Of a stretch of 64,000 nucleotides of DNA, positions 36,901 through 45,203 are shown one piece after another. The stretch is from assembly GCA_038203525.1 (NCBI GenBank), contig JBBRDW010000001.1, positions 62,001 to 126,000 on the forward strand, given 5' to 3'. The notes beneath the pieces are model-generated. The model had not been told where the DNA came from, ran no database searches, and was given only the letters and a program-made list of their open reading frames with translations. Source of the stretch: Limnovirga sp038203525. GTDB taxonomy: Bacteria > Bacteroidota > Bacteroidia > Chitinophagales > Chitinophagaceae. Every line of letters starts with the position of its first letter. The stretch's first letter is position 1. The translations under genes and the position numbers were made by a program.

Positions 36901-37539
36901 AGGCCCGCTTCCATCTTTTTTTACCGGACGAAAAGTGTTTGGCCTTTCCTGGTTTAAGTCGTTCACCAATAAATACACGTCGAGGTCGCCGTCGTTATCA
37001 TAATCAAAAAATGCGGCCATGTGGGTACTGGTTGTATCATCAAGGCCGTATTCAGCGGCCATATCTTTAAAGTATGGAATGCCTGTATTCCCCTTAAAGC
37101 CCTGGTTTACATACAAAATATTTTTACGCAGTGCGGGATCCTGCCACGTGGAAGCACACACATACATATCCATTAGTCCATCGTTATTGATGTCTATAAC
37201 TGATACGCCTCTGCACCATTTTTTTTCACCTGCTACGCCTGCCTGCTCTGTAACGTCTTCAAAGTGCAGGTTGCCGCGGTTCAGGTATAATTTGTTGCCG
37301 CTAAAGCTGGACGTAAAATAAATGTCGGGCTGGCCATCGTGATTAAAATCGCCAATGCCTACGCCGCCGCCATTGTACATGTACTCGTAATTGAGCATGT
37401 TTACCATGCTGTTTTCCGGAACCGTATTGCTGAAGCTAATACCGCTTTTCTCAATGCTTACAGCACTGAACATTACTTCATTTTGCTTGCACGATGCAAG
37501 GCTTATCATTGTAAAAAGCAGTATGGCTGCAATTCGCAT
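33982..37539 (-). CDS. Large FG-GAP/VCBS repeat lipoprotein with ASPIC/UnbV domain
   Basis: 1185 residues when started at MRIAAILLFTMISLASC, whose lipobox places it on the outer membrane or periplasm side; an 81-codon extension upstream reads through a repeat element and is rejected. Many calcium-binding-type DxDxDGxxD repeats (DFNHDGQPDIYF, DINNDGLMDMYV, DYDNDGDLDVYL, DLDGDGDMDVVI, DFDNDGDLDLFV, DYDNNGSLDILI) build a beta-propeller. An ASPIC/UnbV segment is present (VDSAVITWPSGKHQ). These proteins are common beside SusCD loci, but no SusCD pair is seen here. Function unknown. Confidence 0.88.
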   Translation of the reverse strand: MRIAAILLFTMISLASCKQNEVMFSAVSIEKSGISFSNTVPENSMVNMLNYEYMYNGGGVGIGDFNHDGQPDIYFTSSFSGNKLYLNRGNLHFEDVTEQAGVAGEKKWCRGVSVIDINNDGLMDMYVCASTWQDPALRKNILYVNQGFKGNTGIPYFKDMAAEYGLDDTTSTHMAAFFDYDNDGDLDVYLLVNDLNQERPNTFRPVKKDGSGPTTDRLYRNDYNAALKHAVFSNVSKEAGITWEGYGLGVNIVDINKDGYKDIFVSNDYLSGDLLYINNRNGTFTNHVNEYFKHTSLNAMGNDAGDINNDGLIDFVETDMAPEDNYRSKMMMNPVDYNWYLYTRQFEYPYQSVRNTLQVNTGPSLNEGDSIGTPQFSETGYLSGIGFTDWSWAPLLLDADQDGYKDLMVTNGLPKDITDLDFIAYRSQNVNTTPADLLLKLPAVQLSNYIYRNNGDITFTDKTKDWGWDFPTFSAGIAYADLDGDGDMDVVINNTNMPATLLENKVNSIKDQPHNYLRLQFRGDSININGIGAMVDIYYKGGYQTAELTPYRGYMSSVENVLHFGMGDITVVDSAVITWPSGKHQIQKNISVNQTLIVSSQSAEAGSEMQQTLVAMDNWFSDISSSSGLNILHQQKDFVDFNTQRLLPHKFTNDGPALAAADINGDGLDDIIMGGTTLQPAIVFIQNTANKFTLQFASQNIAPQQTEDAGLCLFDADNDKDLDLYIAEGGFQFAKGSQLYADHFYINDGKGNFSADSTAIPKILSSKSCVKAADFDNDGDLDLFVGGRVVPGAYPQPESGYILQNNSANGKVQYTDITDKVAPELKFVGLITDAVFTDIDNDNDQDLIIVGEWMGITIFKNEKGIFTKQQSSVNAETGWWNSITAADLDNDGDMDYVLGNYGLNGFYKASKEEPVNIYANDYDNNGSLDILISHWRATAPHAAKAAFPVAYRDQLAEQLPVIKKHFNNYSLYANAQMPDVLKNFNRDNEQKLSAINYQSVWIENKGNFTFQLHALPAMAQWSPVFGITVNDFNGDGNPDIALTGNDFSMTPELGRSDALNGLVLQGDGTGNFRPLSTVQSGVFIPGNGKALLQLSVGGNIALAASQNAGPLRLFINKNKEQLVPAAPNETAAIVQLKNGKERRAEFCYGSSFLSQSSRFVQMNPAVKAVTFFSSGKQTRVIQNTP

Positions 37540-37629
37540 AAAATGTTTTTGTTTTGGCGGAATAAAAATACAGGAAACCGGATGAATGGCAAGGAGGGAA
37601 GCAGCAAAGAGACAAATAGGGGAACGGCA

Positions 37630-37855
37630 TTTTGGGCCAGGCTGTAGAATTACTATTAAGCTTTCGTTGCGTCGCACTCTTGTACAGTAAATTATTTTTT
37701 GAGCTTGTTTACAATGTATTGTTTTTACAAATTGCCATTTTAAAATAATTTTTCCAATTGTTAGGCTGGGCAATTTGCCCAATTATATTTTTAAGTACAA
37801 GAGTGCGACGCAACTAAAGCATCATTATTATTCCTAAGCCCGGCTAAAAAATTTC
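37630..37855. mobile_element. Paired repeat element upstream of the FG-GAP gene
   Basis: Left TTTGGGCCAGGCTG with exact core at 37666-37685; right exact core at 37795-37814 then AAGCCCGGCTAAAAAATTTC. Centre includes GGCTGGGCAATTTGCCCAAT. Lies between the divergent starts of the FG-GAP gene and the first choice-of-anchor gene. Confidence 0.87.
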
Positions 37856-38171
37856 TTTCTAATTGTTGTTCTGCTATAACAATATTAACTGCGTTGAAAA
37901 AAATTTTCAGCCAAAATATATTTTATAAAATTGTAAAGGAAAAGTGATCTGAATAACAAAAATCTTTAAACAGACTTTTTTTTAAAATGTTGAAATTCTT
38001 TGCCTGCTTGCATTTAAGCGATTTTTTAAGATTACAGAATTACCTGCAGTATTATATTTTATTTCATTTTAAAATAAAATAAAAGCATTTTTCAACACCA
38101 GCTATTTCCTGTTCAGCACTTTTTTATTACCTGTTAGATGCATTGTATTCCTGTTCAGCATGGTGCGCAAA

Positions 38172-38200
38172 TTTGTGTTAATGAAAGTAAAATAGTTTTG
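38172..38200 (+). promoter_or_regulatory. Promoter of the first choice-of-anchor gene
   Basis: TTTG (38172-38175), 17 bases, TAGTTTTG (38193-38200). Two direct copies of TTCCTGTTCAGCA (38106-38118 and 38148-38160), 42 bases apart, lie just upstream and may be regulator sites. Confidence 0.65.
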
Positions 38201-38223
38201 AAGGATAATAAAAAACCAATCCT

Positions 38224-39384
38224 ATGAAGAAGAAATTTATCACTCAAACAATGTCAAAAGCCAATACCAGAAAAGGCATTTTTATGGCATTATTACTTGG
38301 CAGTGTAACACTTTCAGTTTTCCTGCTTTCCAACACAACGGGGCCGGCAAAACAAGGTAACCTGGTTACGGGTGCCCCCTTCAATAATAACTTAACCTGT
38401 GGCAAAAGCGGCTGCCATAGCGGCGGCAGTTTTGGTGGAACGATTATTACACAATTGCTGGATGCATCAAATAACGTAGTTACATCTTACATACCAGGTG
38501 GTAGCTATTCTTTTAAAATTACGATGAATTATACTATTGGTACACCAAAGGGTTATGGTTTTCAAACAGCCGTTTCCAGTTCGTTGGGAAGCTTGAATAT
38601 AAATACCTGGGGAACGTTAATTACTGATTACCATAATCAAACTGCATCGGGCCGCAATTATGTAGAACAATCAAAACGGCTTACTTCCAATATTATAACC
38701 TTACCATGGACCGGCCCTGCCGCAGGTACAGGACCTGTAATATTTTATTCCGCCGGCAATTTGGTTAATGGTAACAGCAGTGCCTCCGGAGATGAACCGG
38801 TTAATAACAGTCTTACCATTGCTGAAGCTGGATTACTGCCTGTTAAACTGCTTTATTTTAAAGGAAGCCTTGATAACGGGTTAGCAACATTAAGCTGGGC
38901 AACCGCTCAGGAAAACAATAACAGAAATTTTATTCTTGAAAAAAGCCTTAATGGAACTGACTATACTGCAATTACAACCATTGCCGGTAAAGGCAGCAGC
39001 AGTGCAGGTTCGCAATACACCTATGCCGATGCAGGTTTTTTCATGAAAGCATTTTACAGGTTAAAGCAAACTGACGCTGATGGCAATGTTTCAGTTTATA
39101 ACATTGTTGAATTAAAAAATTCTGTTGCAACCGATTACCGTATATCAATATATGCACATGGCGGTTCTTCTTATATTCTTTTCTATAACGGACTTCAGCA
39201 ACAAAAAATAAATATACGCGCATCTGATTTACTGGGTAAAATCCTATACTCCTACAATTCATCTGCAAACAAGGGCGATAATATTATTCAGCTGCCGTCA
39301 ACAATAAGCAGGGGAATATTAATTGTAACGGTTACTACAGAAGACGGACGAAGAACATCTGCAAAAGTTAGTATAATGAGGTAA
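38224..39384 (+). CDS. Choice-of-anchor V domain secreted protein
   Basis: 386 residues. N-terminal signal/anchor (FMALLLGSVTLSVFLLS), then TGPAKQGNLVTGAPFNNNLTCGKSGCHSGG, the choice-of-anchor V start, followed by a beta-rich domain with YGFQTAV and a C-terminal T9SS-type region (LPVKLLYFKGSLDNGLATLSWATAQENNNRNFILEKS, RTSAKVSIMR). The cysteine motif is CGKSGCH, with four residues between the Cys rather than the CxxCH of c-type haem sites. Secreted, role unknown. Paralogue of the next gene. Confidence 0.82.
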   Translation: MKKKFITQTMSKANTRKGIFMALLLGSVTLSVFLLSNTTGPAKQGNLVTGAPFNNNLTCGKSGCHSGGSFGGTIITQLLDASNNVVTSYIPGGSYSFKITMNYTIGTPKGYGFQTAVSSSLGSLNINTWGTLITDYHNQTASGRNYVEQSKRLTSNIITLPWTGPAAGTGPVIFYSAGNLVNGNSSASGDEPVNNSLTIAEAGLLPVKLLYFKGSLDNGLATLSWATAQENNNRNFILEKSLNGTDYTAITTIAGKGSSSAGSQYTYADAGFFMKAFYRLKQTDADGNVSVYNIVELKNSVATDYRISIYAHGGSSYILFYNGLQQQKINIRASDLLGKILYSYNSSANKGDNIIQLPSTISRGILIVTVTTEDGRRTSAKVSIMR

Positions 39385-39731
39385 GACAAAATCCGATATA
39401 TCATCAAAATAAAAGACACTTGATTTAACAGTTTCTGTATCGTAAAATACAGGTGATGCCAGTGTAAATAAATGAGTTTTAAAAAGATTTTTTTTTAAAA
39501 TCCATTTCACCTGTTACCTGTTCAAACACTTGTGGCATATTAGATAATCCTGAAGTTTAACAGGGTCAATATGTACGCAACTATTGATGACAGCATTAAG
39601 TATGCATGGCTACAGCAAAAAAGTACTTAAAAAAATAAAAGGCAGGAAGAACAGAACTGATTGTTTAGCGTACTTGAAATTACTATTTAAATTTCTTTCC
39701 TATTCTTTTTTCATCATTAAAATCAAATGTC
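39385..39731. other. 347-base spacer between the two choice-of-anchor genes
   Basis: No gene. Contains CACCTGTTACCTGTTCAAACA (39508-39526 region), similar to the CCTGTTCAGCA repeats before the upstream paralogue, and a T/A-rich run. No repeat unit of the GTAC family and no strong hairpin. Confidence 0.5.
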
Positions 39732-40661
39732 ATGTTTAAAAACCGACTCAAAAAAATTGCTGTTAGCATTCAGCAAAAAAAAATAAAAAGTGCTGGAGTA
39801 AGTCTGCTGGGAATTGCTGCGTGCATCATTTTTTTCAGCTATGTAAGCGGCCCTGCTAAAAACGGGCAGCAGGTTACTGGTGCTCCATTTAACTCGGGGC
39901 TAACCTGTGCTAAATCTGGCTGCCATAGTGGTGGAAACTTTGGGGGAACTATAAGCACTAAGTTAATTGATACCTTGACAGGTAAAACCGTAACAACCTA
40001 TAGCCCCGGCAAAGGTTATACGGTAAAAATTACGATGTCTAAAACGAGTGGCAAGCCAAAATATGGTTTTCAAACCACAGCTGCAACCGCGGCTGGCACC
40101 AATGTTAATACCTGGGGAGCAGCACCTTCCAGTACACACAACACTTCAAAATCAGGACACAATTATCTTGAGCAGTCTAAAGTGCTTAAATCCGGAACAA
40201 TCTCTTTACCCTGGGTTGGTGCAGCTACAGGCACAGGTTCTGTAATTTTCTATACTGCCGGAAACCTGGTTAACAACGATGGTGGCACCAGTGGCGACCA
40301 GGTAGTAAACAATGCATTAACTGTTACGGAAGGACCTGCCCCTGCGGCCAGCCCCGTAATAGCAGACAATAAAATTTTAAAGCCAGCCATTTCAAATAAA
40401 AATACATACTCGCTTAAACTGTACACAGAACATGGCGGTATGTATATAATGTTTCACAATGGATCCAAGCAGCAGAAAGTACAGCTTACCTACACTGACC
40501 TTCAGGGAAATCCATTGCTTACAGGTACAACTACTGCAAACGAAGGCGACAATATATGGCCATTAAAAAGTGATAAATTTAAAGGCTTCGTAATTGTAAA
40601 TGTTGTAACAGAAGATGGCATAAGAACATCATTAAAAGTTGTTATAAACCAGGGTATGTAA
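39732..40661 (+). CDS. Choice-of-anchor V domain secreted protein, paralogue
   Basis: 309 residues, about 77 shorter than its neighbour because the middle fibronectin-like C-terminal stretch is reduced. Shares the anchor (VSLLGIAACIIFFSYVSGPAK), GQQVTGAPFNSGLTCAKSGCHSGGNFGG, YGFQTTA, NTWGAAPSSTHNTSKSGHNYLEQSKVL and the C-terminal GDNIWPLKSDKFKGFVIVNVVTEDGIRTSLKVVI. Tandem duplication is clear. Same CX4CH motif as the neighbour. Confidence 0.82.
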   Translation: MFKNRLKKIAVSIQQKKIKSAGVSLLGIAACIIFFSYVSGPAKNGQQVTGAPFNSGLTCAKSGCHSGGNFGGTISTKLIDTLTGKTVTTYSPGKGYTVKITMSKTSGKPKYGFQTTAATAAGTNVNTWGAAPSSTHNTSKSGHNYLEQSKVLKSGTISLPWVGAATGTGSVIFYTAGNLVNNDGGTSGDQVVNNALTVTEGPAPAASPVIADNKILKPAISNKNTYSLKLYTEHGGMYIMFHNGSKQQKVQLTYTDLQGNPLLTGTTTANEGDNIWPLKSDKFKGFVIVNVVTEDGIRTSLKVVINQGM

Positions 40662-40710
40662 TAAAGTCCAAATCATTTTTAAGTAAAGAACAGGAAAGAT
40701 TTTTAACTAT

Positions 40711-40740
40711 AAAACAGCCGGGCAAAAGCCTGGCTGTTTT
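40711..40740 (+). terminator. Terminator after the choice-of-anchor pair
   Basis: AAAACAGCCGGGC-AAAA-GCCTGGCTGTTTT, a 13-base stem with one mismatch (G-T), then GTTTAT. Confidence 0.85.
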
Positions 40741-40834
40741 GTTTATCCATGATCAAAATTATCTTAGCTATTTTAGCATATAAGCAGTTCATTTTATGCA
40801 TACGCTTTTACAAATGCTGCATAGTGTTTGGAAC

Positions 40835-40900
40835 GTACGAGTGTGCGACGCAACAAAGTTTAATAGTAGAAATTTAGCTGGGCCCAAAATGTATTTCATG
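40835..40900 (+). repeat. Repeat unit between choice-of-anchor genes and the amidase
   Basis: GTACGAGTGTGCGACGCAAC at 40835-40854 (two changes) preceded by GTTTGGAAC, then AGCTGGGCCCAAAATGTATTT. No partner unit on the left. Confidence 0.83.
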
Positions 40901-41166
40901 TAATTAAACAACTATTTCTTGTGTAAAAAAAATCGGATGAAAGCATAGTTATGACCGGGGTTTATCTTTGTACCCAACCCGTTCCCGGTAACGAAAATTT
41001 TCTCACTACCAGGGCGGCATTGCTGTAAAAGATAACTTCAAGTAGCTTTTATAATAGCTTAAATTTTACCACAGCATAGCACAAAAGACACCCCTTGCAA
41101 ATCTGTGTAAAAACTAAGTGTAACCCGGTGGTTGAAATAGCTCCGCTCCTATCCGAACGCACAAAG

Positions 41167-41292
41167 ATGCCGTCACCACCATTGGCAAAGCGAGCTGCAA
41201 AAAAGGAGAAAAAGAATTATATAGGCGGTCTTAAAAGAATAAAGGTTGATCCGGAAAAAGATCAACCTTTGCCTGCATGTAAATATTGTTAA
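41167..41292 (+). CDS. Possible small basic protein (doubtful)
   Basis: A 41-codon frame, MPSPPLAKRAAKKEKKNYIG continuing to PACKYC, preceded by an isolated TAnnTTTG box (TATCTTTG, 40963-40970). Its 3' part coincides with the hairpin that probably terminates the convergent amidase gene, so the frame may be chance. No family recognised. Confidence 0.25.
   Translation: MPSPPLAKRAAKKEKKNYIGGLKRIKVDPEKDQPLPACKYC
41246..41275 (-). terminator. Amidase terminator
   Basis: AAAGGTTGATC and GATCAACCTTT form a perfect 11-base stem around an 8-base loop. In the amidase direction it is followed by ATTCTTTT, a U-rich tail. Confidence 0.7.
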
Positions 41293-41301
41293 GTTGGGCA
41301 A

Positions 41302-42936
41302 CTATAAAAGCAGCGAATTTTTTATAAACTTCGGCGCAACTCTTTTTTTAGAAGCCTGTTCAAAAGCATAAGCCATCGCAATTATTTCAGCTTCTTTATA
41401 GGCACCTGCAATAAAAGAAAAACCAAGCGGCAACTCATGCAGGGTACCCATCGGCACCGTAATATGCGGATAACCGGCCATAGCTGCGGGGGGACAAAAA
41501 TAAAAGCCGGTATCGTAGTCGCCATTTACCAGGTCTATACAATTAGCCGGCCCAATACTTGTTCCGCAAATAGCATCCAGTTGGTGCTGTTTCATCATAT
41601 CATCAATCACTTTTCCAGAGCCAGTGGACTTGGCCAATGCATCTGTGTATTCTTTAGACGTAAGCTCTCCTTTTGCCTCACAGGTTTCAAGGGTTTCCTG
41701 TTTAAAATACGGCATTGCTTTGGGTTCATTCTGTTTGTTGAATGCAATTACATCCGCAAGTGTTTTTACTTTTGCGTTGGCGGTTGAAAGATATTTATTC
41801 ACGCCGTCTTTAAATTCGTACTGCAATACCGCCGATTCTCCCGAACCTGCATGCTCCGTGGCTTTCAGCAACTCAACTTCCACAATAACAGCTCCCTTCT
41901 GCTTCAGAAGTTCAATGGCAGCCTTATACAACGCTACAACCCCTTCATTACCTTCCATGAATTTTTTTTCTACCCCTAAACGCTTACCTTTTAACCCATT
42001 TGCATCAAGGAATTGAGTGTAATCTTTTTTAGCCTTTCCGTCGCTTTCATTTGTAACTTCATCGGCGGCATCAACGCCCGCCAATACACCCAAAAGAATA
42101 GCAGCATCCTTTACCGTTCTGGCCATTGGGCCGGCAGTATCCTGTGTTTTGGAAATGGGTATTATTCCACTGCGGCTTAATAAACCTACGGTAGGTTTTA
42201 TACCAACAATTCCACAAAAAGACGATGGCGCAATTACCGATCCATCTGTTTCGGTACCGATGGCCACGGCGCAAAAATTAGCGGCAACAGCTGCCCCCGA
42301 ACCCGAACTGGAACCACATGGGTTGCGGTCGAGTACACATGGATTTTTTGTTTGCCCACCCCTGCTGCTCCATCCGCTGGTAGATCTGGTAGACCTGAAA
42401 TTGGCCCATTCGCTCAGGTTGGTTTTACCGAGTAATACGGCACCAGATTCCCTGAGCAGTTTAATAATAAAAGCGTCTTTGGTGGCAATATTTCCTTCCA
42501 GCGCCAGGGCCCCGGCAGTCGTCATCATTTTATCGCCGGTATTGATATTGTCTTTTATTAATACAGGTATACCATGTAAAGGGCCGCGAACTTTACCAGC
42601 TTTACGCTCCTTATCCATATCATCTGCAATAGTTAATGCATCTGGGTTTAGTTCAATTACGGCATTCAGTTTGGGGCCATTCTTATCAACCGCATCAATC
42701 CGTTTTAAATACATTTCTGTAATAGAACGGGCCGTATAAGTGCCGTTCTCCATTTTTTGTTGTAATGCATCGACCGTTGTTTCATTCAACTCAAAATCAT
42801 CGATAAATTCATCTGAAACTGCTTTATCCATTTCCTTTTTGTCTTTCGTATCCGGCTCATTACAAGAGGCTGCCGCAACAGTACCTATTGCCAAACTTGC
42901 TACAGAACCCGTTCGTAAAAAGTTTCTTCTGTTCAT
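41302..42936 (-). CDS. Amidase-signature family hydrolase with Tat-like signal
   Basis: 544 residues. N-terminal twin Arg (MNRRNFLRTGS) with a hydrophobic stretch ending AASC, so probably exported by Tat and lipidated. The amidase-signature Ser-cisSer-Lys triad is present: Lys 128 in GIPVLIKDNINT, NPCGSSSGSGAAVAA (about 206-219) and the nucleophile in GTETDGSVIAPSSFCGIVGIKPT. Hydrolyses an amide bond; substrate unknown. Periplasmic location rules against a GatA role. Confidence 0.92.
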   Translation of the reverse strand: MNRRNFLRTGSVASLAIGTVAAASCNEPDTKDKKEMDKAVSDEFIDDFELNETTVDALQQKMENGTYTARSITEMYLKRIDAVDKNGPKLNAVIELNPDALTIADDMDKERKAGKVRGPLHGIPVLIKDNINTGDKMMTTAGALALEGNIATKDAFIIKLLRESGAVLLGKTNLSEWANFRSTRSTSGWSSRGGQTKNPCVLDRNPCGSSSGSGAAVAANFCAVAIGTETDGSVIAPSSFCGIVGIKPTVGLLSRSGIIPISKTQDTAGPMARTVKDAAILLGVLAGVDAADEVTNESDGKAKKDYTQFLDANGLKGKRLGVEKKFMEGNEGVVALYKAAIELLKQKGAVIVEVELLKATEHAGSGESAVLQYEFKDGVNKYLSTANAKVKTLADVIAFNKQNEPKAMPYFKQETLETCEAKGELTSKEYTDALAKSTGSGKVIDDMMKQHQLDAICGTSIGPANCIDLVNGDYDTGFYFCPPAAMAGYPHITVPMGTLHELPLGFSFIAGAYKEAEIIAMAYAFEQASKKRVAPKFIKNSLLL

Positions 42937-43590
42937 TTTAAAAATTAATTAGTGGTAAATAAGCTTTGAGAGCGTTTCAAAAGTACGCAAGTGGTTTATT
43001 TAAGACTTGCTTTTTTATAATGATATCCATGAAAAGATTGAAAATTGTCATCAATATTAAGTTTTTCAGCAACCGCTGCATTTTACCACTTTTATAGTTT
43101 AACTGGAAGCTGTTGGCATAATAATATAGCTGACAGCCTGTGCAGAATAATGATGAAAAAGTACAAGCGTGCGGCCACGCCTTTGGCGGGGCAAGCTGTA
43201 AGGAATGCTAAATAGTAATAACTACGACTGGCTACAAATTTTTACAAAATTAATGCTGAAATGGTAAAAATTGAGCTGATTTGGGGATTATTCACCTGTT
43301 TAACAGTTAGCCACAAAAAGTTTTACAAAAAATATCACAGCCTCAATTAGTTGAATAACAATTACTTATATTATTATTTTGTTTAACTTTTTGTAATAAA
43401 TAATTAAACAAGGTTACTTTTTCGCCTTAAAGGTATTAATATGTAAATAATACACATTTTATAGTCAGTTCTTTCGGTATTTTAATTAAATAAGAACATT
43501 ATAAAAAATTGAGGAGCGTGTTGAATTTTAGAATGATCTGCTTACTTGTGGCAAACACAGGATTTAAAAGCAAAATAAAAGGAGCAATAG
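42937..43590. other. 654-base gene-free region
   Basis: AT-rich DNA between the starts of the amidase and a small secreted-protein gene. It holds one class II repeat unit (43161-43245) and otherwise nothing recognisable. Confidence 0.6.
43161..43245 (+). repeat. Class II repeat unit
   Basis: GTACAAGCGTGCGGCCACGC, then CTTTGGCGGGGCAAGCTGTA, AGGAATGCTAAATAG and ACTGGCTACAAATTTTT. The usual ACGCAAC end is replaced by a longer hairpin block shared with 20617, 25291, 44773 and 60860. Confidence 0.72.
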
Positions 43591-44025
43591 ATGAAAAAGT
43601 ATTCGAAGTGGTTAATGGTTGCAGTATCAGTTATTGTTATGGCATTTGCGTACAAACCAATTAAGTCCGCAATTGAAGGAAACCCTGTTGACAAACGCAT
43701 TTCATTTGTAATTTATAAAGGAAATAATTATACATCGAAAGCATATGACAAAACATCTGCACAGGTACATATAAATGTAGAAAAAGTTAGCCATGGAAAA
43801 TGCATCACAGTTTGGGACACCACTTTTGATGCAAAATTGCTTAAGCAATATCCTTCTATTGAAAATGCATTTTTAAAGGAAATAATTGTACCACATGTAA
43901 TTGACAAAAGAGACCGCCTCGAGATAAGTTGCATTTTAACTTACAAATCTTCGGGCGGACAACTTCAAATGCAGTATGGAGCAGTAGTGATGGATGAGTC
44001 AGGTAAACTGGATATTCCTATCTAA
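43591..44025 (+). CDS. Small secreted protein of unknown function
   Basis: 144 residues, start MKKYSKWLMVAVSVIVMAFA (signal peptide or anchor), preceded by AAAAGGAGCAATAG, an unusually good Shine-Dalgarno for this window. The mature part is beta-rich (ISFVIYKGNNYTSKAYDKTSAQVHI, KCITVWDTTF, LQMQYGAVVMDESGKLDIPI) with two Cys. No family recognised. Followed by a strong terminator, so monocistronic. Confidence 0.75.
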   Translation: MKKYSKWLMVAVSVIVMAFAYKPIKSAIEGNPVDKRISFVIYKGNNYTSKAYDKTSAQVHINVEKVSHGKCITVWDTTFDAKLLKQYPSIENAFLKEIIVPHVIDKRDRLEISCILTYKSSGGQLQMQYGAVVMDESGKLDIPI

Positions 44026-44040
44026 AAAGACTTCAAGCAT

Positions 44041-44067
44041 AAAAAGGAAAGCAGTGCTTTCCTTTTT
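44041..44067 (+). terminator. Terminator after the small secreted protein
   Basis: AAAAAGGAAAGC-AGT-GCTTTCCTTTTT, a perfect 12-base stem ending in T5; by symmetry it could also act for the convergent pseudouridine synthase gene. Confidence 0.9.
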
Positions 44068-44112
44068 ATGCTTGGTACAAAATTGAAAAACTTAACTGAC
44101 CACAAAGCTGGC

Positions 44113-44724
44113 TCAGGTTAACCAGTTTTCAATTTTGAGGCTTTTAAAAAAACAGTTTTCCTCAATCTCTCTTACCTGGCCGGGTTGCAGGTCGCCCAGC
44201 AAAATATCTTCAATGGCAACACGTATCAGCCGTTTGCACTTATGGTGCACTGCTGCCACCATTTTACGCACCTGGTGAAATTTACCTTCCGTTAAAGTAA
44301 TTATCAACCAGGTATGGGGAACATATTGTTTTGCCTCGTTATGCAGCAGGCAAAATATTTCAGGGTTCGTTATAATGCTTACCTCGCATGGCGTAGTAAC
44401 ATAATCTACGCCCCCTTTTATTTGAATTGAAACACCCGTTCTTAATTGTTCCAGTGTTGCAGCACTTACCAGGTTTTTAACCTGCACCAGGTAAACCCTT
44501 TTATGTGCTACCGGACCCTGGAATAACAGCTTTGTAACTTTCTTATTGGTTGTTAAAATCAATAAACCTTCTGAGTGGTTATCGAGCCTGCCAATGGCGT
44601 GAATACCATCGGGGAATTTAAAGTCAAGATCGCCCAATAAGCCCACCTGGTGCGAGCTCACAAACTGCGATACCATATTTGGCGGCTTGTTAATAACAAA
44701 ATAACGGTGGGCATTTATGTTCAT
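44113..44724 (-). CDS. Pseudouridine synthase, RsuA/RluE type
   Basis: 203 residues without an N-terminal S4 domain. Catalytic Asp in HAIGRLDNHSEGLLILTTN (about residue 47), and LTEGKFHQVRKMVAAVHHKCKRLIRVAI, the conserved second motif of the RsuA/RluB/E/F branch. Isomerises a uridine in rRNA; RluE-like by length, but the exact target is uncertain. Confidence 0.88.
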   Translation of the reverse strand: MNINAHRYFVINKPPNMVSQFVSSHQVGLLGDLDFKFPDGIHAIGRLDNHSEGLLILTTNKKVTKLLFQGPVAHKRVYLVQVKNLVSAATLEQLRTGVSIQIKGGVDYVTTPCEVSIITNPEIFCLLHNEAKQYVPHTWLIITLTEGKFHQVRKMVAAVHHKCKRLIRVAIEDILLGDLQPGQVREIEENCFFKSLKIENWLT

Positions 44725-44732
44725 TTATAAAA

Positions 44733-44877
44733 AATATTTTAGTCAGGCAAAAGAAATACTATCAAGCATTCGTTGCAGCTTGCCCCGCTAAAGCGCATAT
44801 GCGTCAAGCTAAGGAATACATTTATTGACCCAACAGCGTTGCTACTATTGAGCTTTCGTTGCGTCGCACTCTTGTAC
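44733..44877 (-). repeat. Two tandem repeat units, one class II and one class I
   Basis: First: TTAGTCAGGC, ATTCGTTGCAGCTTGCCCCG, a decayed class II unit to about 44800. Second: exact class I core at 44858-44877, reached through GACCCAACAGCG. Neither has a facing partner. The rest of 44725-45203 is AT-rich without recognisable features. Confidence 0.72.
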
Positions 44878-45203
44878 TTTTAATTACTTTATTCAGCAAT
44901 TTTCAATCAGCTTTATTGGTATGCAGCAGTACTTGCAGCAAATTAATATGTCATGTAATATGGGGGGAAAAAGTTCAATCTTTGTTTTCAATTTCATCTT
45001 ATTTTTCGCATCTAATTTTTTTTCTTTTGCAATTTAAGTTCCTGTAAGTTGAAAGCTACATTTCAATTTTTGAACGACTCTTAATTAAATATTTTTGCAA
45101 GTTTACTATTAATAAGAATAGATTTTTTTTAGAAGATATTACTTTCAAAAACTTTAACGGCTTCTATTTTTTTTGCATGTTATCACGACGATTAAAAACA
45201 ATT

